A stretch of 64,000 bases of DNA from Chloroflexota bacterium (GCA_016210565.1 JACQUA010000367.1:27507-91506), one strand, 5' to 3'. Positions 8,025 through 16,995 are shown, counted from the stretch's first letter. The notes: generated by a model from the letters alone, not told the origin. Numbers and translations are program-made.

Positions 8025-8471
8025 TTAAACCTGGGTGTACCGGCCCTTCTTGACCTGGAGACACACAAATGTCTCACACGTCAACACTCCTTCGCCGGCA
8101 TACACGTAGCGCTGGAGAAACCCCGTTACCTCATCCGTGTTTCGAAACCGGGCGAAGGCCAGCACATCGAACCTTCCTGTTGAGGCTACCAACCACTTGA
8201 TCTCCTCGCGCGTATCCAGTGCGCTCAACACGGCATCGAGCCTGGGGCCGGTGACTTTGAGGGCAAAAACCACGCTATAGGGGAAGCCCACGTAGTCGGG
8301 GTCTACCAGGGCCACAACGCGCAGTATCTTGCGCTTGATCATGTCCCTGATCCGGCGCCGCACTGTTGTCGGACTGGTATTCAGCTTCCCCCCCAGAACG
8401 TCGCTGCTGACCCGCGCGTCCTTCTGCAGCATTCTTATTAGCCGGAAGTCCAGTTCATCGATCATGGCCAT
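8025..8471 (-). CDS. Lrp/AsnC-family transcriptional regulator
   Basis: 148 residues from ATG 8471 (8465 is an alternative). It has the AsnC-type helix-turn-helix (IDELDFRLIRMLQKDARVSS, then TSPTTVRRRIRDM) and the ligand-binding RAM domain (ALDTREEIKWLVASTGRFDV). These proteins bind amino acids or other small acids and act as local or global regulators. It is divergent from the FAD oxidoreductase pair at 8740, and a perfect palindrome lies just upstream of its start. It therefore probably controls itself and perhaps those genes. Confidence 0.9.
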   Translation of the reverse strand: MAMIDELDFRLIRMLQKDARVSSDVLGGKLNTSPTTVRRRIRDMIKRKILRVVALVDPDYVGFPYSVVFALKVTGPRLDAVLSALDTREEIKWLVASTGRFDVLAFARFRNTDEVTGFLQRYVYAGEGVLTCETFVCLQVKKGRYTQV

Positions 8472-8489
8472 TTCGGTCACAATATACCC

Positions 8490-8506
8490 CAATATGGCCG
8501 ATATTG
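8490..8506. promoter_or_regulatory. Palindromic operator candidate for the Lrp-type regulator
   Basis: CAATAT-GGCCG-ATATTG is a perfect 6-5-6 inverted repeat. It lies 19 bases upstream of the regulator's start codon in the divergent region. Autoregulation is the simplest reading. Confidence 0.5.
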
Positions 8507-8591
8507 CAACCGAAACAGCCAAAACTATTGTCTTTGGGCCAGACTACCAGTATCATTCTTGTTAGCGTCCGCAGACGAACGACATGAATAG

Positions 8592-8666
8592 AAAAATGAC
8601 GAAGTCCGAATGACGAATGGCCGGTCACTCGAAACGTCGTTAGTCATTCTAGTTCCGTCATTCCGA
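8592..8666. repeat. TGACGAA word-array hairpin element (class C)
   Basis: The left arm is AATGACGAAGTCCGAATGAC; the right arm contains TAGTCATTCTAGTTCCGTCA, an imperfect inverse. It is one of many such elements, each with arms of degenerate short words. Confidence 0.7.
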
Positions 8667-8739
8667 TCCCGGCTGGCCCGGGTCAGCATTTCCAAGTCAA
8701 AGAACCAGCTAACCATCGAATCGTCCAAAGGAGGATTTC

Positions 8740-10374
8740 GTGCCTGACGCAATCTACGACGCCATAATAGTGGGAGGAGGCAATAAGGGCCTGGCCCTGG
8801 CGATGTATTTGACCAGGTACGGCGGCATGTCTGTAGCCGTTTTCGAGAAGAGGTTCGAGGCCGGCGGCGGATGGTGCACCGATGAGGGCCCTGCGCCCGG
8901 TTTCCTCGCCGATTACCACGCCACCGCCGTTGGCATCCTCCACCACCCGACCCTGGATCGGGATTTCCCCGAATGGGTGGAATGGGGAGGCTCCCGCTAC
9001 AACGAGGTCATGGGCACGGGGGCCATCTTCAAAGAGGATGATTCCTGCATCATCCTGTACAACCGGAAGATAGACCGCAGCCAGGAAAAGACCATGCGGT
9101 CCATCTCCTCCCTGTCGCCCCGGGATGCGGAAACCTGGGCCGGCTTTCAGAAGAAGCTGGGCAAACTGTATATGCCGGCGGAACTGGAGTGGTGCTGCAC
9201 GCCGCCGCCGCCGGTGGACCAGCCGGATGCCCTGGACCGGCTCTTCGCCAACCCCGAAAGCGGCTTCGACCCGAGCTGGTCGGTGAAGTCGCCCCTGGAC
9301 GTCTTCCGGGACTGCTTCGAAAGCGAGGCCTTTTGCTCTTTCCTGGGCCGGCTTAACCAGTCGAACCTGGGTATTTCGCCAGACTGCGTGGGGACAGGCG
9401 CCCTCTCTCTCCTGTTGTGCCTGAGCTGGCTGGCGCCGCGTACCGCGGGCCTCGAAGGGGGCACCCACAGCTACGCCCATGTAGCCGTCAAGATCATCCT
9501 GGCCAACGGCGGGAAAATATATACCGAGCATGAAGTTGACAGGGTAACCATTGAGAACGGCAAGGCCACCGGGGTGAAGCTGACCGACGGCAGCGAGATC
9601 AAGGCCCGGCAGGCCGTAATCAGTACCCTTGATCCCTATAATCTTTGTTTCCGCCTCATCGGCAGAGAGCATTTGCCCTGGCGGCTGGCCCGGAGGGTCG
9701 AAGGCATCGAGCGCCGCATGACCTGCCTCACCTGGTATACCTGGGCCTTGCACGAGCAGCCGGACTATGTCGCCGCGCAAAAAGAGCCCGATATTAACAA
9801 GATTTTCTGTCTTTCACTTACCACCAAGGACCCGGAGGGAATCGTCCGCGAACGGGCTTTGCGCATGCTGGGCAAGAATCCCGACGAGCTTGAGCTGACC
9901 ATCATTAACCACTCGCTGACCGACAGGACCCGCAAACCCGAGGGCAAGGCCTGTCTACTTACCGAGCAGTTCGTTGTGCCCGCGGACGCGCTAACTGAAC
10001 AACAATGGCTCGAATACAAGAAAAAGCATGCCCAGCAGGTTATCGATATGATGCAGAAGCACACCAGGAACATGTCGTGGGACAATGTCATCGGCTATAT
10101 CCCGATGTCGCCCCCTGACATCTGCCATAACCTCAACATGGCGCCCACGGGCAACTGGGCGGTCATTGACAATACCGGCAGCCAGATCGGCAAGTACCGG
10201 CCCATCCCGGAGTTGGCGCGGCACCGGACCCCGATCAAAAACCTTTATGCCACCGGGTCGGCCTGGCACCCCTGGGGATTTGCTGGTTCATATCAGTCCT
10301 ACAACTGCTACAAGATCATGGCCGAAGACCTGGGCCTGAGAAAGCCGTGGACGGAGAAGAACGCGCCGTATTAA
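8740..10374 (+). CDS. FAD-dependent oxidoreductase, phytoene-desaturase-like (first of a pair)
   Basis: 544 residues from GTG 8740, with AAGGAGG six bases upstream. The N-terminal dinucleotide-binding fold is YDAIIVGGGNKGLALAMYL with the GxGxxG glycines at 12, 14 and 17; the acidic ribose-binding end of strand 2 is VAVFEKR. The C-terminal FAD motif is NLYATGSAWHPWGFAGSYQS. This layout belongs to the CrtI/COG1233 superfamily of desaturases and isomerases, but nothing ties it to carotenoids and no prenyl-synthase genes are present. The next gene encodes a relative of the same length, so they may act as a heteromer or on consecutive steps. Substrate unknown. Confidence 0.85.
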   Translation: MPDAIYDAIIVGGGNKGLALAMYLTRYGGMSVAVFEKRFEAGGGWCTDEGPAPGFLADYHATAVGILHHPTLDRDFPEWVEWGGSRYNEVMGTGAIFKEDDSCIILYNRKIDRSQEKTMRSISSLSPRDAETWAGFQKKLGKLYMPAELEWCCTPPPPVDQPDALDRLFANPESGFDPSWSVKSPLDVFRDCFESEAFCSFLGRLNQSNLGISPDCVGTGALSLLLCLSWLAPRTAGLEGGTHSYAHVAVKIILANGGKIYTEHEVDRVTIENGKATGVKLTDGSEIKARQAVISTLDPYNLCFRLIGREHLPWRLARRVEGIERRMTCLTWYTWALHEQPDYVAAQKEPDINKIFCLSLTTKDPEGIVRERALRMLGKNPDELELTIINHSLTDRTRKPEGKACLLTEQFVVPADALTEQQWLEYKKKHAQQVIDMMQKHTRNMSWDNVIGYIPMSPPDICHNLNMAPTGNWAVIDNTGSQIGKYRPIPELARHRTPIKNLYATGSAWHPWGFAGSYQSYNCYKIMAEDLGLRKPWTEKNAPY

Positions 10375-10528
10375 GGGAGTAGTGAGCAGCGAGTAGTGAG
10401 TAGCGGGTAGCCAGTAGCCCCTCCCCACGCGCCCGCCACGCAGGGCAGGCTAGGCGCAAAGGGTTCAGATTAGCCGGATTGTGGGACCTACTCACTTCTC
10501 ACTACTCGCTACTCGCTACTCACTACTT
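10375..10528. repeat. Word-array hairpin element (GTAGTGAGTAGC arms)
   Basis: The left arm (10377-10420) is built of GAGTAGTGAG/GAGTAGCG words; the right arm (10488-10527) is its imperfect inverse (CTACTCGCTACTCGC). A core of about 65 bases lies between. The element fills the space between the two FAD genes up to the start region of the second. Confidence 0.75.
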
Positions 10529-10558
10529 GATTCTGAATTCCTTACAAGGGGCAAAGCA

Positions 10559-12193
10559 ATGGAGAAGACCTACGATATCATTATCATCGGCGCCGGACCA
10601 AACGGGCTGGAGGCCGGAGCCTATCTGGCCCGCGCCGGCCTGAAAGTGTTGCTGCTGGAGGCGCGCCACGAAGTCGGCGGCGGCCTGGCCACGGAAGAAG
10701 TCACCCTGGGCGGCTTCATGCACAACACCCACGCCGTCTACATGATGATGGCGGACTATGCGCCGGTCTACCAGGACTTCAAGTTCGAAGAGCAGTATCT
10801 CTGCAAACATATTTACCCGTCCCTACAGTTCGCCATGCCCCTGTCTGACGGCAAGTCCCTCTGCCTCTACTCGGACCTGGAGAAGTCGGTCGCGTCCATC
10901 GCCCGGTTCTCGAAGAAGGACGCCGAGAGCTACCGCGAGCTGTACCACAAGTGCGCCAGGGCGGTGGAGGACTTCATCGCCCCCGCGACCTTCGCGCCCC
11001 CCCTGCCGGCGCTCGACCAGATGGTGAAACTACAAAGCGCCGGAGTGGAATCGGTCAACTGGATGCTCGAAGCCTCGGAGAAGACCCCAAAGGAGCTCAT
11101 CGAGGAGCATTTCGAGAACCCCCACGTCCGCGCCCTCATGCTTTACGTGGCCACCCACTGGGGCGTGGACTACGACCAGGCTGGACTGGGCTACCTGGTG
11201 CTGCTCTATCTCAACCGGGCCACCAACTACCGCCTGGTGCAGGGAGGCTCGCACCGCGCCGCCCAGGCTTTGCACAAGGCCATCCACGAACGGCAGGGCG
11301 TGGTGCTGGACAACGAGAAACCCAGGCGGTTGATCATCGAAGGCGGCAAAGCCACCGGCATCGAGTTGCACGACGGTACCGTCGTCAAAGCCGGCAAAGC
11401 TATCATCAGCACCACCGACCCCAAGGAGACCTTCCTGAACCTGGTGGGGGAGAAGGACCTGGATAAGGATTTCGCCGACAGCGTCAAGGGCTGGCAGTGG
11501 GAGAAACACAGCTTGTTCACCACCTCCCTGGCCCTGGCGGAGGCCCCCAGCTTCACCGCCGCGGCCTCCAACCCCGATTTGAACAAGGCCTTCGTCTATG
11601 TCCTTGGCTACGAGGACCCCGAGACCCTGATGAAAGACTACGACCTGGTGGACAACGGCGAAGTTTCGCCCCAGGCTGCCTTCAACTGCTGCTTCCCAAC
11701 CGTACACGACCCCATTCAGGCGCCGAAGGGCCGTCATACCGGTATCATCTCCCGCTTCGCCCCCTACAATCTCAAGGACGGGGGACCGGACAGGTGGTAC
11801 AGCATTTCGTACAAAGAGCAGGCGGCCCAGAGCTGCCTGGAAACCCTGCGCCAATATGCCCCGAACATGACGCCGGACAAGGTCCTCTGGAAATACATAT
11901 GTACCCCGGTCGACCTGCCGAATAAGTTCCTCGACATGGTCCAGGGGTCCTTCAAACAGGGACAATACCACCCGCTGCAAATGGGCTACCTCAGGCCCAA
12001 CGAGCAGTGCTCCAACGCCCGCACGCCCATCAAGAACCTTTACGTGGGCGGTTCGTCCAACTATCCGGGCGGCTGTGTCATTTGGGGGGCAGGCTACCTG
12101 GCCGCGAATGCCGTGGCCGACGACCTGGGCATCCAGAAATGGTGGCAGGAGCCGGCGATAGTCACAAAGGCGAAGAAAGCGGGACTGCTGTAG
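10559..12193 (+). CDS. FAD-dependent oxidoreductase, phytoene-desaturase-like (second of a pair)
   Basis: 544 residues from ATG 10559; the frame is open further upstream but only through a repeat. The N-terminus is MEKTYDIIIIGAGPNGLEAG (GxGxxG at 11, 13, 16) followed by LLLEARHEVGGG, the hallmark of the CrtI/COG1233 family. The C-terminal FAD motif is NLYVGGSSNYPGGCVIWGAG. It differs clearly from the preceding protein but has the same length and architecture. The two genes share orientation and probably a transcript, interrupted only by a repeat element. No catalytic residue identifies the reaction. Confidence 0.87.
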   Translation: MEKTYDIIIIGAGPNGLEAGAYLARAGLKVLLLEARHEVGGGLATEEVTLGGFMHNTHAVYMMMADYAPVYQDFKFEEQYLCKHIYPSLQFAMPLSDGKSLCLYSDLEKSVASIARFSKKDAESYRELYHKCARAVEDFIAPATFAPPLPALDQMVKLQSAGVESVNWMLEASEKTPKELIEEHFENPHVRALMLYVATHWGVDYDQAGLGYLVLLYLNRATNYRLVQGGSHRAAQALHKAIHERQGVVLDNEKPRRLIIEGGKATGIELHDGTVVKAGKAIISTTDPKETFLNLVGEKDLDKDFADSVKGWQWEKHSLFTTSLALAEAPSFTAAASNPDLNKAFVYVLGYEDPETLMKDYDLVDNGEVSPQAAFNCCFPTVHDPIQAPKGRHTGIISRFAPYNLKDGGPDRWYSISYKEQAAQSCLETLRQYAPNMTPDKVLWKYICTPVDLPNKFLDMVQGSFKQGQYHPLQMGYLRPNEQCSNARTPIKNLYVGGSSNYPGGCVIWGAGYLAANAVADDLGIQKWWQEPAIVTKAKKAGLL

Positions 12194-12522
12194 TCCGGGC
12201 AGTCTGAGCTTCGGCCAGCAAGAAGATGCGCCGGCAGTCATTGCCGGTCCCGATTACGGCAGGACGAAGCAATCCCGTAGGGGCGAACCCGTGTGTTCGC
12301 CCGCCGGCGGGGAGACCCGTGTGTCTGCCCCTACGGGGAGGGGTCCGCCGTGCCGCGACGGTGGTCGGAGCCCGTTCGTTTTCATCCTCGATGGACCTTT
12401 CCCAACGTTTGCAGTGGCCCAATGAAACTATGTTGGGCGTGTTGCTGTTGACCCGCAATACAGGTTTCTTCCCGGATTTCAATAGCCATTCGAATATTTC
12501 CATTAATTTCACCAAAATCCTC
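12194..12522. other. Intergenic region with a repeat, no gene seen
   Basis: It holds a GTAGGGGCGAACCC ... GTCTGCCCCTAC inverted repeat (12277-12344) and a piece, GTTTTCATCCTCGATGGACC, resembling 15459-15478 near the second module copy. I see no plausible coding region or RNA. Confidence 0.6.
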
Positions 12523-12568
12523 TTGACTTTTCGCTGACCCCGTCTTAAAATTTTGCAACACTGTTTCA
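12523..12568 (+). promoter_or_regulatory. Promoter plus palindromic operator, copy A
   Basis: TTGACT (12523-12528), a 17-base spacer, TAAAAT (12546-12551), then TGCAAC-ACT-GTTTCA (12554-12568). The palindrome sits over the expected transcription start, as in copies B and C. It drives the degraded first module, whose remaining genes are intact. Confidence 0.7.
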
Positions 12569-12595
12569 CAACATGATGGCAGCAGAAGACAACGT

Positions 12596-12790
12596 GGTAC
12601 CAGCCCAAGAACGACCTCAACCATGTCCTCACCGAGCGGTTCAGCCGCGAAAAGGCGGAGGACCGGATGGAGATAGATGCTTCACGAAGAAGACATCCCA
12701 CCGGTCAATACCGTCGATAAGGCCGTGGCCGACCCCCAGGCGCTCCATACCAGGATGATCGTGGACCCGGAGGACGGCCCGGATTCCGCT
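12596..12790 (+). pseudogene. Fragment of a family III CoA-transferase (copy A of the module)
   Basis: This stretch is strongly similar in nucleotide sequence to 16460-16650 inside the intact gene at 15640: GGTACCAGC, GAGCGGTTCAGCCGCGAAAA and GGTCAATACCGTCGATAAGG are shared. Upstream, the promoter and leader match 15556-15625. An internal deletion of about 830 bases therefore removed the leader end and roughly the first 270 codons. A second gap of about 410 bases removed the 3' end and the spacer before the hydratase gene. No functional product is expected. Confidence 0.8.
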
Positions 12791-12806
12791 GCTTACGGAG
12801 GGGGTT

Positions 12807-13940
12807 ATGACACAGGCTGACGTCTTCAGCGAAGAAAATCTGGCTATTGTCAGGTCCCGGATAGGCTCGCCCGTCCCCCGGGGACAGCAGTTCAACGAAA
12901 TAGCCACCAGGGACGCCATCCGGCACTTCGCCCAGGGTTACGGCGACGTCAATCCTCTCTGGCGCGATGATGCCTATGCCGGCAAGACCCGGTACGGGTG
13001 TATCGTGGCGCCGCCCCTGTTTCTTTATAGTTGCGACCCTCTGGGGATCGGTCCGGCCGGGATGGGATTGCCCGGCGCCCACGGTCTCTGGGCGAGTGAT
13101 GAGTGGGAATGGTTTCGGCCTGTCCGCTTAAACGATCGCATAGTTGCAGAAGAAAAGCTGGCGGACCTGAGAGAGGTAACGGGCAGGTTTGCTGAAAGGC
13201 TGTTCAATCAAATAGGCGAAACCATCTATCGCAGCAGCGATGGAGACATCATAGCCAGAAGATTGATGACTGACAGAAGATTTCTCCGCTATCCGGAAAC
13301 GGAAAAAGGTGAGAAGAGAGACAAATACCAGGACATTTCGAGGCACAAGTACAGCAGGGAAGACCTCGAAGGAATTTTCGCTGACTATGACAAAGAGGAA
13401 ATCAGGGGAGCGAACCCGCGGTGCTGGGAAGATGTTCGGGTCGGGGACGAGCTAGCTCATGTCGTCAAGGGTCCGTTGGTTCTTACCGACCTTATTGCCT
13501 GGTACATCGGAGTCGGCCCTGCCCCTTTCATCCGGGCCCACGGCATCCGGCTGGCTTATGACCGGAAACATCCGGCCGGGGCATTGCCAGACGGCCTTGG
13601 AATCCCCGACACGCCGCAACGCGCTCATTGGGATGAAGAGTTTGCTAAGAGCATTGGCATGCCCGGCGCCTTCGATCAGGGCAACCAGAGAATCACCTGG
13701 GTCTCTCAGGTGATGACCAATTGGATCGGTGATGACGGGTTCCTTAAGAAGCTCACCGTATATTTGCGGCGACCCAATGTTCTCGGAGATACCTGCCGGT
13801 GCCGCGGTAAGGTGGTCCGGAAATATGTCGAAAACGAGGAACACCTTGTCGATTGCGAGCTCTGGGCTGACAACCAAAGGGGGGAAAAGTCGGCCACCGG
13901 GGTGGCGACCGCCGTTCTTCCTTCCCGGGGCAAAGTTTGA
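12807..13940 (+). CDS. MaoC/FAS1-like acyl-CoA dehydratase (hydratase), copy A
   Basis: 377 residues from ATG 12807, with GGAGG upstream. The N-terminal hot-dog domain carries FAQGYGDVNPLWRDDAYAG, a variant of the R-hydratase signature in which the His after NPL is replaced by Trp, and then RYGCIVAPPLFLYS. A second region, FIRAHGIRLAYDRKHPAG ... QRITWVSQVMTNWIGDDGF, looks like a second hot-dog half. The family includes mesaconyl-C4-CoA hydratase and steroid or fatty enoyl-CoA hydratases. A 60-residue stretch (16-75) differs from copy B at four positions only. It lies between the CoA-transferase fragment and an intact CoA-transferase. Confidence 0.85.
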   Translation: MTQADVFSEENLAIVRSRIGSPVPRGQQFNEIATRDAIRHFAQGYGDVNPLWRDDAYAGKTRYGCIVAPPLFLYSCDPLGIGPAGMGLPGAHGLWASDEWEWFRPVRLNDRIVAEEKLADLREVTGRFAERLFNQIGETIYRSSDGDIIARRLMTDRRFLRYPETEKGEKRDKYQDISRHKYSREDLEGIFADYDKEEIRGANPRCWEDVRVGDELAHVVKGPLVLTDLIAWYIGVGPAPFIRAHGIRLAYDRKHPAGALPDGLGIPDTPQRAHWDEEFAKSIGMPGAFDQGNQRITWVSQVMTNWIGDDGFLKKLTVYLRRPNVLGDTCRCRGKVVRKYVENEEHLVDCELWADNQRGEKSATGVATAVLPSRGKV

Positions 13941-13991
13941 AGATTCCAGCCACCCGTAGCTAGTACCTGGAACCGTTGGTGGAGCAGCTCG

Positions 13992-15338
13992 TTGCCTTTT
14001 CCTGAGGAATACGAAAGGAAGCTGATTACCGCTGAACAGGCGGCCGGGCTGGTAAAACCAGGCGACCTGGTGGTTTTCGCCTTCGGCAGGCAGGCAGTCA
14101 CGGTTGGACGCGCAATTGCTGCCAGAAGGCAGGAATTGAAAGGAACTGATATCTTCCTGACGGCGCCGATATACGACTTCGGTTGGTACGATCCTGGCTG
14201 GGAAGAAATCTTCAGTATCGCCATTTTTCTCCCAACCCCGATATGTCAGGACGCCGTTGACAAAGGAAGGCTGGACATAAATCCGGGCGTGCTATTTCCT
14301 GGAAATCACCTCGCAGAATTGAGGGACCCGGATATCTTGCTCGTGGAGGTCTCCCCACCCGACGAAAAGGGCTATTGCAGTTTCGGTCAGTCGCTCTGGA
14401 ACAAGAGAAGCCAGGTCAGGAGGGCGAAGACGGTGATCGGCGAGGTAAACCGAAACGCGATCCGGACCTACGGCGATAACTATGTGCACGTTTCGGAAAT
14501 AGACCATTTCGTGGAGCACATACCTACAGGCAGACAGCCGGGCGACATCCTGCTGGCAGGCAAACCCAGGAGAGAACCCGAACCCTATTTGTCGGACATA
14601 GCCGGACATGTAGCTCGTCTTATCAAGGATGGGGACACCCTGCAAATAGGCATTGGCAGGGCCACCGAGGCGCTGGCCACCCTGGGGATACTGAAAGGCA
14701 GGCAAGACATAGGGTATCACGCCGAGGCTACGACGCCCGGCATCATCTCTCTGGTAAAGGAGGGTGTAATCAATGGGAAACGCAAGACCCTGAATCCCGG
14801 GAAACTGGTAGCTACCTCCATTGGAGGCGGGAGCAAAGATGAAATGGACTGGGTCGATAACAACCCGGGGTTCTGGTTGATGGACGCGGACTACGTAGAA
14901 GATATCAGGATAATATCAGCTCACGACAACATGGTGGCGATCAACAGTGCTCTGTCAGTAGACCTCACCGGGCAGATCAACGCCGAAACCCTGGGCAATC
15001 GCATCATCTCCGGCCCCGGGGGACAAATACCTTTCGTCATTGGCGCCCTTCTCTCCAGGGGCGGCCGCGCCGTCACCGTCCTCCCGTCCACCGCTTCCGG
15101 GGGCGCCGCCTCCCGGATCGTCGCCCAATTCCCCACCGGCTCGGCGGTTACCATCCAGCGTTGCTGCGCCGATATCGTGGCCACCGAGTATGGAGTGGCC
15201 CATCTCCGGGGCAAAACCATCCGGCAACGCGCCGAGGAGCTTATCGCCATCGCTCATCCGGATTTCCGGCATGAGTTGAGGGCACACGCCGTCCACATCA
15301 GACCTGTGTATCCACCCGGAGTAAGCCGTGGTTCCTGA
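13992..15338 (+). CDS. Family I CoA-transferase (acetyl-CoA hydrolase/4-hydroxybutyrate CoA-transferase type), copy A
   Basis: 448 residues from TTG 13992, with GGAG seven bases upstream. The N-terminal half has LITAEQAAGLVKPGDLVVF and the C-terminal half the acetyl-CoA hydrolase/transferase signatures GGQIPFVIGALLSRGGRAV, LPSTASGGAASRIV and TEYGVAHLRGKTIRQRAEEL, ending IAHPDFRHEL. The Glu in GYHAEATTPG is the likely CoA-accepting residue by analogy with the 4-hydroxybutyrate CoA-transferase motif; that alignment is by eye. Its paralogue at 18312 is very similar. It is coupled to the hydratase before it, so the two act in one pathway. Confidence 0.88.
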   Translation: MPFPEEYERKLITAEQAAGLVKPGDLVVFAFGRQAVTVGRAIAARRQELKGTDIFLTAPIYDFGWYDPGWEEIFSIAIFLPTPICQDAVDKGRLDINPGVLFPGNHLAELRDPDILLVEVSPPDEKGYCSFGQSLWNKRSQVRRAKTVIGEVNRNAIRTYGDNYVHVSEIDHFVEHIPTGRQPGDILLAGKPRREPEPYLSDIAGHVARLIKDGDTLQIGIGRATEALATLGILKGRQDIGYHAEATTPGIISLVKEGVINGKRKTLNPGKLVATSIGGGSKDEMDWVDNNPGFWLMDADYVEDIRIISAHDNMVAINSALSVDLTGQINAETLGNRIISGPGGQIPFVIGALLSRGGRAVTVLPSTASGGAASRIVAQFPTGSAVTIQRCCADIVATEYGVAHLRGKTIRQRAEELIAIAHPDFRHELRAHAVHIRPVYPPGVSRGS

Positions 15339-15369
15339 TTTCTGGCGGGCCTGATTCTGCTACGAAGAT

Positions 15370-15448
15370 GTCATTGCGAGCGAAGCGCGGCAATCTCCCA
15401 GCCTGTTCAGCCAACTGGGGGATTGCTTCGTCGCTGCGCTCCTCGCAA
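15370..15448. repeat. Interspersed repeat, family B (TCATTGCGAGCGAAGCG)
   Basis: Begins GTCATTGCGAGCGAAGCGCG and continues GGGGGATTGCTTCG toward an inverse end. Other copies: 31868, 41781, 42900, 59427. Confidence 0.85.
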
Positions 15449-15555
15449 AGAAAATCCGTTTTCATTCTTGATGGTCCCGACTCGTCGGGATGGGTGATTG
15501 AATCTGGAGTGGTATTCTCCCCAAAAAGATTATCGCAAAACACCTGGCGCACCTC

Positions 15556-15601
15556 TTGACTTATCGCTGACGCCATTGTAATATTCTGCAACATTGTTTC
15601 A
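15556..15601 (+). promoter_or_regulatory. Promoter plus palindromic operator, copy B
   Basis: TTGACT (15556-15561), a 17-base spacer, TAATAT (15579-15584) and the palindrome TGCAAC-ATT-GTTTCA (15587-15601). It is the best preserved of the three copies and drives the intact module. Confidence 0.75.
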
Positions 15602-15639
15602 TAACCTGACGGCGGTAGAAGACAGCAAGGAAGGATTTC

Positions 15640-16854
15640 ATGGCAGGGCCTTTATCAGGAGTCCGCATCCTGGATTTCTCCCACACCACGGCGGGCGCCT
15701 ATGGCACCATGCTGCTGGCCGACCTCGGGGCTGAGGTCATCAAGATCGAAGCCGGCGAGGGCGGGTCGGACAGGATCGTCCCCGGACCGAAGTTCCAGGG
15801 CAACAGCTATGTCTACCTCGCCCTGAACCGCAATAAGAAAAGCATCCTCCTGGACTTGCGCACAGAGACCGGCAAAGAGGCCTTCCACGACCTCGCCAGG
15901 GTCTCGGACGTGGTCTGGGACAATTTCCGGAGCGGCGTGATGAAGCGGCTCGGCGCAGACTATGCCACCCTGAAGAGCATCAATCCCCGGATCGTCGCCT
16001 GCTCCATCACCGGCTTCGGTCCCTCGGGCCCATACTGCGACTGGCCGTCGTACGACATCATCGCCTGCGCCCTCAGCGGCATGATGAGCATTACCGGAGA
16101 GCCGGGCAGACCCCCCGTCCGGCCGGGCATCACCATCGGCGACCTGGCCCCCTCCATGTTCGCCGCGCTGGGCGTCTGCGCCGCCCTGGCATCGCGGTCG
16201 CAGACCGGCGCCGGGCAGGAGGTCCAGATTTCCCAGATCGATAGTATGATATCCCTGATGGGAATCCACATCGCCTATTACTTCTGCGGAGGCGGAGTCC
16301 CCGGTCCCGAGGGGTCGGGGCATCTCACCATCAACCCCTACGGCGCCTATCCCACCAGGGATGGCTACCTGGCGTTGGGACCCTGCTGGCCACGCATCAC
16401 CAGGGTGGTGGACGCCGAATGGATGCAGGAAGACCCCCGGTTCAAAGACCGGGAGGTCCGGTACCAGCACAAGAGCGACCTCGACCGTGTCCTCGCCGAG
16501 CGGTTCAGCCGCGAAAAGGCGGAGGACTGGCTCGAGATACTTCACCAAGAAGACATCCCCTCCGCGCCGGTCAATACCGTCGATAAGGCCGTGGCCGATC
16601 CCCAGGTGCTCCACAACAGGATGATCGTGGACCTCAGGGACGGCCCAGGAAATGTGACAAGGATAGCCGGCAACCCCATCAAGACGAAAAGCGCGGAGGA
16701 ACAGGAGTTCACCCTTCCGCCGGGGCTGGGACAGCACACCGAACAAATACTTTCGGAGCTTCTGCAATACCCTCCCGACAAGATCGCCAGGTTGAAAAGA
16801 GATTACCACGGCCATGCCGCCGAATTGCAGGCGCACAAGCGTAAGTCGCTATGA
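15640..16854 (+). CDS. Family III CoA-transferase of the intact module (copy B)
   Basis: 404 residues from ATG 15640, with AAGGAAGG upstream. Motifs are MAGPLSGVRILDFSHTTAG, GAEVIKIEAGEGG, SITGFGPSGPY, TGEPGRPPVRPG and AGQEVQISQIDSM; Asp201 lies at the nucleophile position of the family. The C-terminal part (16460-16650) survives as a fragment in copy A. In order, the module is this enzyme, a hydratase and a family I CoA-transferase, which suggests CoA activation, hydration and a second CoA exchange on a di- or hydroxy-acid. The 3-hydroxypropionate bicycle uses a comparable transferase and hydratase (mesaconyl-CoA); identity with that pathway is not shown. Confidence 0.9.
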   Translation: MAGPLSGVRILDFSHTTAGAYGTMLLADLGAEVIKIEAGEGGSDRIVPGPKFQGNSYVYLALNRNKKSILLDLRTETGKEAFHDLARVSDVVWDNFRSGVMKRLGADYATLKSINPRIVACSITGFGPSGPYCDWPSYDIIACALSGMMSITGEPGRPPVRPGITIGDLAPSMFAALGVCAALASRSQTGAGQEVQISQIDSMISLMGIHIAYYFCGGGVPGPEGSGHLTINPYGAYPTRDGYLALGPCWPRITRVVDAEWMQEDPRFKDREVRYQHKSDLDRVLAERFSREKAEDWLEILHQEDIPSAPVNTVDKAVADPQVLHNRMIVDLRDGPGNVTRIAGNPIKTKSAEEQEFTLPPGLGQHTEQILSELLQYPPDKIARLKRDYHGHAAELQAHKRKSL

Positions 16855-16861
16855 TGGAGGA

Positions 16862-16995
16862 AAGGGATGAAGCCACGAATTGACACGAATAAACACAAAC
16901 AGAGAGCATGAGTCGGGGGCAGTTATCGCTTTACTGAGTCCAGACTGCAACAGGGAAGACAATTCGTGTGCATTCGTGTGCATTCGTGGTTTCAG
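16862..16995. repeat. Hairpin repeat with CCACGAAT arms
   Basis: The left arm contains CCACGAATTGACACGAATAA; the right arm contains TTCGTGTGCATTCGTGG. A near copy, including a CTGCAACAGGGAA core segment, is at 52793-52935. It separates the CoA-transferase and the hydratase of copy B; copy A lacks it. Confidence 0.8.

Noticed and set aside
7828..8028. 66-codon plus-strand frame between the IclR and Lrp-type genes
   Set aside because: It spans the decayed promoter and the CoA-transferase remnant and shows no protein-like features.
8740..12193. Carotenoid biosynthesis genes
   Set aside because: The proteins share only the general CrtI-like FAD architecture; no isoprenoid genes are nearby and regulators and neighbours point to acid metabolism.
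11030..12241. 403-codon open frame on the minus strand opposite the second FAD oxidoreductase
   Set aside because: Composition-driven shadow; no recognisable protein and the plus strand shows an intact flavoprotein.
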